From positions 1 to 17,893 of the forward strand of contig JAIPFG010000019.1 of assembly GCA_021736745.1 (NCBI GenBank): a DNA stretch of 17,893 nt, written 5' to 3'. Of the stretch, positions 15,886-17,893 are shown piece after piece (position 1 is the stretch's first letter; each line of letters opens with the position of its first letter). The notes under the pieces are model-generated. The model did no database searches. It was not told the origin of the DNA and saw nothing but the letters and a program-made list of their open reading frames with translations. Source of the stretch: Pseudomonadales bacterium. GTDB lineage: Bacteria > Pseudomonadota > Gammaproteobacteria > Pseudomonadales > IMCC2047. The translations under genes were made by a program, and so were the position numbers.

Positions 15886-15914
15886 TTGACGTACCCACTG
15901 TATAGATATACAAT
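15886..15914 (+). promoter_or_regulatory. Promoter of the IS1595-type transposase gene
   Basis: TTGACG (15886-15891) and TACAAT (15909-15914) are 17 bp apart, a close match to the sigma-70 consensus. Transcription would begin near 15921, about 20 nt before the transposase ATG. A GGGAGA ribosome-binding site lies at 15928-15933. Confidence 0.65.
15898..15913. promoter_or_regulatory. LexA-box-like palindrome overlapping the transposase promoter
   Basis: CTGTATAGATATACAA differs from the E. coli LexA consensus CTGTATATATATACAG at two of 16 positions. The left CTGT arm is perfect; the right arm reads ACAA instead of ACAG. The core TGTATA-GA-TATACA is a perfect 6-bp inverted repeat. It covers the -35/-10 spacer and most of the -10 box, where a bound repressor would block RNA polymerase. 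LexA binding is an inference; another dimeric repressor could use the site. Confidence 0.45.
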
Positions 15915-15940
15915 GTTCTTACGATTTGGGAGAACAATAA

Positions 15941-16873
15941 ATGTCTATACTAAGCCGACCAGAATTCCACGACGAACAAGCCGCTTACGACTATGTGGAG
16001 TCTAAAATATGGCCTAATGGCCCGGTTTGCCCCAAGTGCGGAGAGAAAGAGCGCACTACTAAAATGCAGGGCAAGAGCACTCGCATAGGTACGTACAAGT
16101 GCCGCGCTTGTCGCAAGCCATTCACCGTTAAGGTTGGCACCATATTCGAATCAAGCCACGTTAAAATGCATTTATGGCTACAAGCCATCTATTTAATGTG
16201 CGCCAGCAAAAAAGGTGTAAGCAGTAACCAATTACACCGCACTCTAGGCGTTACCCTTAAGACAGCTTGGTTTATGTCTCACCGCATCCGTGAAGCAATG
16301 CGTAATGACTCCTTAGGTGATTTTGGTTCTGGCGGTGGTACCGTCGAAGTTGATGAAACTTACATTGGCCATGACCAAACTATTAAACCAAAACACGAAA
16401 AGAAAGGTCGCGGATTCCACCATAAATATAAAGTGCTTTCACTGATAGATCGCAATACTGGTCGCGCGAAATCAATGGTGGTTGACAAGGTGAACGCAAA
16501 GACTCTTATACCTCTGGTAAATGAAAACGTTGCCAAAGAAGCGGTTATCTATACCGACGAAGCCGCCGCCTACAAATCAATGTACAAGCACCACAAGCAT
16601 GATTTCGTAAGCCATGGCGCAGGTGAGTATGGCCGGGGAGAAATTCATACGAATACAATTGAAGGGTATTTCAGCATCTTCAAGCGCGGCATGAAAGGCG
16701 TTTATCAGCATTGCGGGAAAAGGAATCTGCACCGCTATCTGGCAGAGTATGACTATAGGTATAACTACCGAGTCAAAAACGGATTCAGCGACACCGAGCG
16801 CACAGATATTGCTCTGTTGGGCGCTGTAGGTAAGCGTTTAACTTACCAGAGACCTAACCAAGAAGTGAATTAA
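15941..16873 (+). CDS. IS1595 family transposase
   Basis: The 310-residue protein moves an insertion sequence by DDE-type chemistry. Residues 30-57 form a zinc ribbon (Cys30, Cys33, Cys54, Cys57 in CPKCG ... CRACRKPF). A helical region with a helix-turn-helix look follows (GVSSNQLHRTLGVTLKTAWFMSHRI). The catalytic domain has Asp138 in VEVDETYIG, Asp206 in YTDEAAAYK and the third site around HTNTIEGYFSIFKRG (Asn238, Glu241, Lys248). This pattern is typical of IS1595 transposases. The frame is complete, with its own promoter and ribosome-binding site. I could not find terminal inverted repeats or a target duplication flanking it, so the limits of the element are unknown and it may be decayed or domesticated. 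Confidence 0.9.
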   Translation: MSILSRPEFHDEQAAYDYVESKIWPNGPVCPKCGEKERTTKMQGKSTRIGTYKCRACRKPFTVKVGTIFESSHVKMHLWLQAIYLMCASKKGVSSNQLHRTLGVTLKTAWFMSHRIREAMRNDSLGDFGSGGGTVEVDETYIGHDQTIKPKHEKKGRGFHHKYKVLSLIDRNTGRAKSMVVDKVNAKTLIPLVNENVAKEAVIYTDEAAAYKSMYKHHKHDFVSHGAGEYGRGEIHTNTIEGYFSIFKRGMKGVYQHCGKRNLHRYLAEYDYRYNYRVKNGFSDTERTDIALLGAVGKRLTYQRPNQEVN

Positions 16874-16897
16874 AAAGGGAGCAGCTAAGCTGCTCCC
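16872..16897 (-). terminator. Intrinsic terminator of the 36-residue gene
   Basis: GGGAGCAG-CTAAG-CTGCTCCC at 16877-16897 is an 8-bp GC-rich stem that can extend to 10 bp. On the minus strand it is followed by five T (16876-16872), a good Rho-independent terminator located 10 nt after the stop of the small gene. The T-tract overlaps the transposase stop codon on the other strand. In the plus direction no T-run follows. Confidence 0.85.
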
Positions 16898-16907
16898 AAT
16901 CCTGCCT

Positions 16908-17018
16908 TTAACGTCGCGGCAGGCTGCGCAGGTGTCGGCGTACTACTTCTCGACCACCAAAGCGGCGGCGGGTATAAGTACGAACACGCACAGTTTTTCG
17001 ACGAGTCGAATGGCGCAT
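16908..17018 (-). CDS. 36-residue arginine-rich basic protein, unknown
   Basis: The frame encodes a short protein starting MRHSTRRKTVRVRTYTRRRF and ending RRHLRSLPRR. Thirteen or more of 36 residues are Arg, there is no Cys, and no hydrophobic segment. I do not recognise a named family, though short basic proteins with VRxYTRR-type repeats occur in many bacteria. Support for a real gene: AAAGGAG lies 9 nt before the ATG, the stop is followed at 10 nt by a strong terminator, and there is no better gene on either strand. Nucleic-acid binding is suggested by charge only. The Shine-Dalgarno is inside a hairpin (listed separately). The start could be pushed upstream within the same frame to 17138, but no ribosome-binding site supports that. 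Confidence 0.7.
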   Translation of the reverse strand: MRHSTRRKTVRVRTYTRRRFGGREVVRRHLRSLPRR

Positions 17019-17025
17019 AATTGCA

Positions 17026-17043
17026 CACTCCTTTATTGGAGTG
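17026..17043 (-). promoter_or_regulatory. Hairpin enclosing the Shine-Dalgarno of the 36-residue gene
   Basis: On the minus strand CACTCC-AATAAA-GGAGTG forms a perfect 6-bp stem with a 6-nt loop. The GGAG of the ribosome-binding site is in the 3' arm and would be hidden when folded. Translation could thus depend on opening of the stem by temperature, a protein or another RNA; the sequence does not say which. Confidence 0.5.
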
Positions 17044-17054
17044 AGAGGCCGAAT

Positions 17055-17083
17055 TTGCCAAACCACACCGCAAAACCTATAAT
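17055..17083 (+). promoter_or_regulatory. Near-consensus sigma-70 promoter for a small RNA
   Basis: TTGCCA (17055-17060) and a perfect TATAAT (17078-17083) are separated by exactly 17 bp on the plus strand. Transcription would begin near 17090. No protein-coding frame of note follows, but structured sequence and a terminator do. The -10 lies in the loop of an imperfect inverted repeat (CGCAAAACC ... GGTTTGCG, 17069-17092). Confidence 0.65.
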
Positions 17084-17089
17084 TGGTTT

Positions 17090-17196
17090 GCGTTCTCGCG
17101 CGTGGTCGCTGAGGGTAAAGCCTCGGTAACCTCAACAAACTGATCCGTTACGGGTCAACAGGAAAGGGGTTCTCTGCTAGGGGATACCCCTTTTTT
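17090..17196 (+). ncRNA. Candidate small RNA of about 105 nt, unknown family
   Basis: A transcript from the promoter at 17055-17083 would run to the T-tract at 17191-17196. It would contain three hairpins: CTGAGG-GTAAAG-CCTCGG (17109-17126), TGATCCG-TTA-CGGGTCA (17141-17157) and the terminator. The first two each include a G.U wobble pair on the plus strand that becomes an A.C mismatch on the minus strand, so the structures favour a plus-strand RNA. Between them is an unpaired CCTCAACAAAC stretch. It matches no RNA family I can name; it is not a tRNA, 6S or tmRNA. It is divergent from the 36-residue gene and would be antisense to any long leader of that gene. Confidence 0.55.
17163..17196 (+). 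terminator. Intrinsic terminator of the candidate small RNA
   Basis: AAAGGGGT (17163-17170) pairs with ACCCCTTT (17186-17193), followed by T to 17196. An alternative compact stem AGGGG-ATA-CCCCT (17179-17191) uses the same CCCC. Both leave the T-run as a tail. The nearest plus-strand gene (transposase) ends almost 300 nt earlier, so this terminator implies another plus-strand transcript. Confidence 0.75.
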
Positions 17197-17253
17197 GTTG
17201 CTTGATTTTGGTTGCCTACACCAACCCTATATTCTTCTCATATATAAACCTTT

Positions 17254-17829
17254 TTATAATTTAGAATCATCTGAAAATTTCATAATCTCGCCAGACGGAA
17301 CAAGCAATTTCGAACCAATTGTAAGCTTTGGAGAATTGATTTCTTCTATAGGCTCCGGGCCAAGAGCATATTTACCTTTGCCAACGTTATGGACAAGGTC
17401 GCGCTTAACTAAACGATAAATTCTAGCTGTGAGCAAGTTTCGTTTGTGCTTTACGTTATATTTCCTAAAACATCCGATTAGCAACTCGTTTAGGTCTAAA
17501 GATCGGTTGGCGATCTTTAAAAGCTCCAATATCTGCGCATCTTCTGTGTCGCTTTGTGAAACGCTTAACTCCTCGCTAAGGTCATCTGGGAGGTCTTGCA
17601 TATCTAGTGGGTTTAGGGAGAACAGGTCTTCGTCGGTGGGGGATTTTTGCGAACTAGAGGGGTTTTCCTGATAAGACTCGAACCAGGATATAATGGCCGC
17701 ATGATTCGAACTTGTTTGTTCGTGTTTTCCAGCTGCATCTGGATTTACTTTGGCCAAATTTCGCGATTTACGCGCATGAAAAGACTGTCGTGACTTGAGG
17801 AATTTTATGAAATCGGATATACTTTCCAT
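17254..17829 (-). CDS. Unrecognised protein with winged-helix-like C-terminus
   Basis: I do not recognise this protein. From the ATG at 17829 it has 191 residues: a basic N-terminus (FIKFLKSRQSFHARKSRNLAK), a low-complexity acidic Ser/Asp/Glu/Pro middle that looks disordered, and a C-terminal segment resembling a winged helix: ILELLKIANRSLDLNELLIG, then ARIYRLVKRDLVHNVGKGKYALG. The last part has the shape of a recognition helix followed by a Gly-rich wing, as in transcription factors and some antitoxin regulators. The frame can be extended to a GTG at 17886, but that codon overlaps the GGAG it would need as a ribosome-binding site; GAGG lies 9 nt before the ATG. DNA binding is an inference. 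An in-frame TAA at 17892 limits the frame upstream. Confidence 0.55.
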   Translation of the reverse strand: MESISDFIKFLKSRQSFHARKSRNLAKVNPDAAGKHEQTSSNHAAIISWFESYQENPSSSQKSPTDEDLFSLNPLDMQDLPDDLSEELSVSQSDTEDAQILELLKIANRSLDLNELLIGCFRKYNVKHKRNLLTARIYRLVKRDLVHNVGKGKYALGPEPIEEINSPKLTIGSKLLVPSGEIMKFSDDSKL

Positions 17830-17893
17830 TGAACTCGCGCCTCGTATGCTTGTTCGTAATAGATCATAGGTGGAGTCAACACGCACTCCTTAA
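17805..17893 (-). CDS. Possible C-terminal end of an upstream gene cut by the window edge
   Basis: A second minus-strand frame is open from the window edge to a TAA at 17805. It reads KECVLTPPMIYYEQAYEARV and then QWKVYPIS, overlapping the start of the winged-helix gene by 25 nt. It could be the tail of a preceding gene translationally coupled to it. It is too short to identify and may be chance. Confidence 0.25.
   Translation of the reverse strand, partial: KECVLTPPMIYYEQAYEARVQWKVYPIS

Noticed and set aside
16901..16923. CCTGCC ... GGCAGG repeat as a transposon end
   Set aside because: It has no counterpart at the left side of the transposase gene and lies partly within the end of the 36-residue coding frame.
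16885..17129. Longer open frames of 62-76 codons over the small-gene region on both strands
   Set aside because: The 65-codon plus frame and the 62-codon minus frame have no ribosome-binding site. The 76-codon minus frame shares the stop of the 36-residue gene, but its upstream part lacks a start signal and overlaps the hairpin leader and the RNA promoter.
1..17893. CRISPR array, tRNA or rRNA genes
   Set aside because: No spaced repeats and no tRNA cloverleaf or rRNA-like segments were seen on either strand by eye.

Overview
The window looks like part of a gammaproteobacterial chromosome, with a gene order shared between Escherichia coli and Pseudomonas. E. coli carries mutM-rpmG-rpmB-radC-coaBC-dut-slmA-pyrE-rph-yicC and gmk-rpoZ-spoT-trmH-recG. 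Here the same genes occur in the same relative order, with Pseudomonas-like additions: argB and algC next to dut, and ridA-oxyR beside recG. A Cellvibrionales- or Pseudomonas-related organism is my best guess, from gene order and protein similarity recalled from memory only.

Layout. Positions 1-6075 hold a minus-strand run: yicC, gmk, rpoZ, spoT, ridA, oxyR, recG. Their products cover RNA turnover, GMP phosphorylation, the omega subunit of RNA polymerase, (p)ppGpp turnover, enamine detoxification, peroxide sensing and fork rescue. recG carries an in-frame TAG about 130 codons in, just before the window edge. Positions 6193-8359 are plus strand: rph, pyrE and an exported coiled-coil DUF4124 protein. 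Positions 8397-14377 are minus strand: coaBC and dut (overlapping), algC (with a large membrane-anchored N-terminal half), argB and slmA. Positions 14544-15825 are plus strand: radC, then rpmB-rpmG with a clear promoter and terminator.

The last 2 kb (15873-17893) is accessory and lies where E. coli has mutM. It holds an intact IS1595-type transposase whose promoter is overlapped by a LexA-box-like palindrome. Next come a 36-residue arginine-rich protein gene on the minus strand with its own terminator, and a strong candidate for an unannotated small RNA of about 105 nt on the plus strand. That RNA candidate has a near-consensus promoter, two hairpins whose G.U wobbles point to the plus strand, and an intrinsic terminator. 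At the edge is an unrecognised minus-strand protein with a winged-helix-like C-terminus. I see no tRNA, rRNA or CRISPR array.
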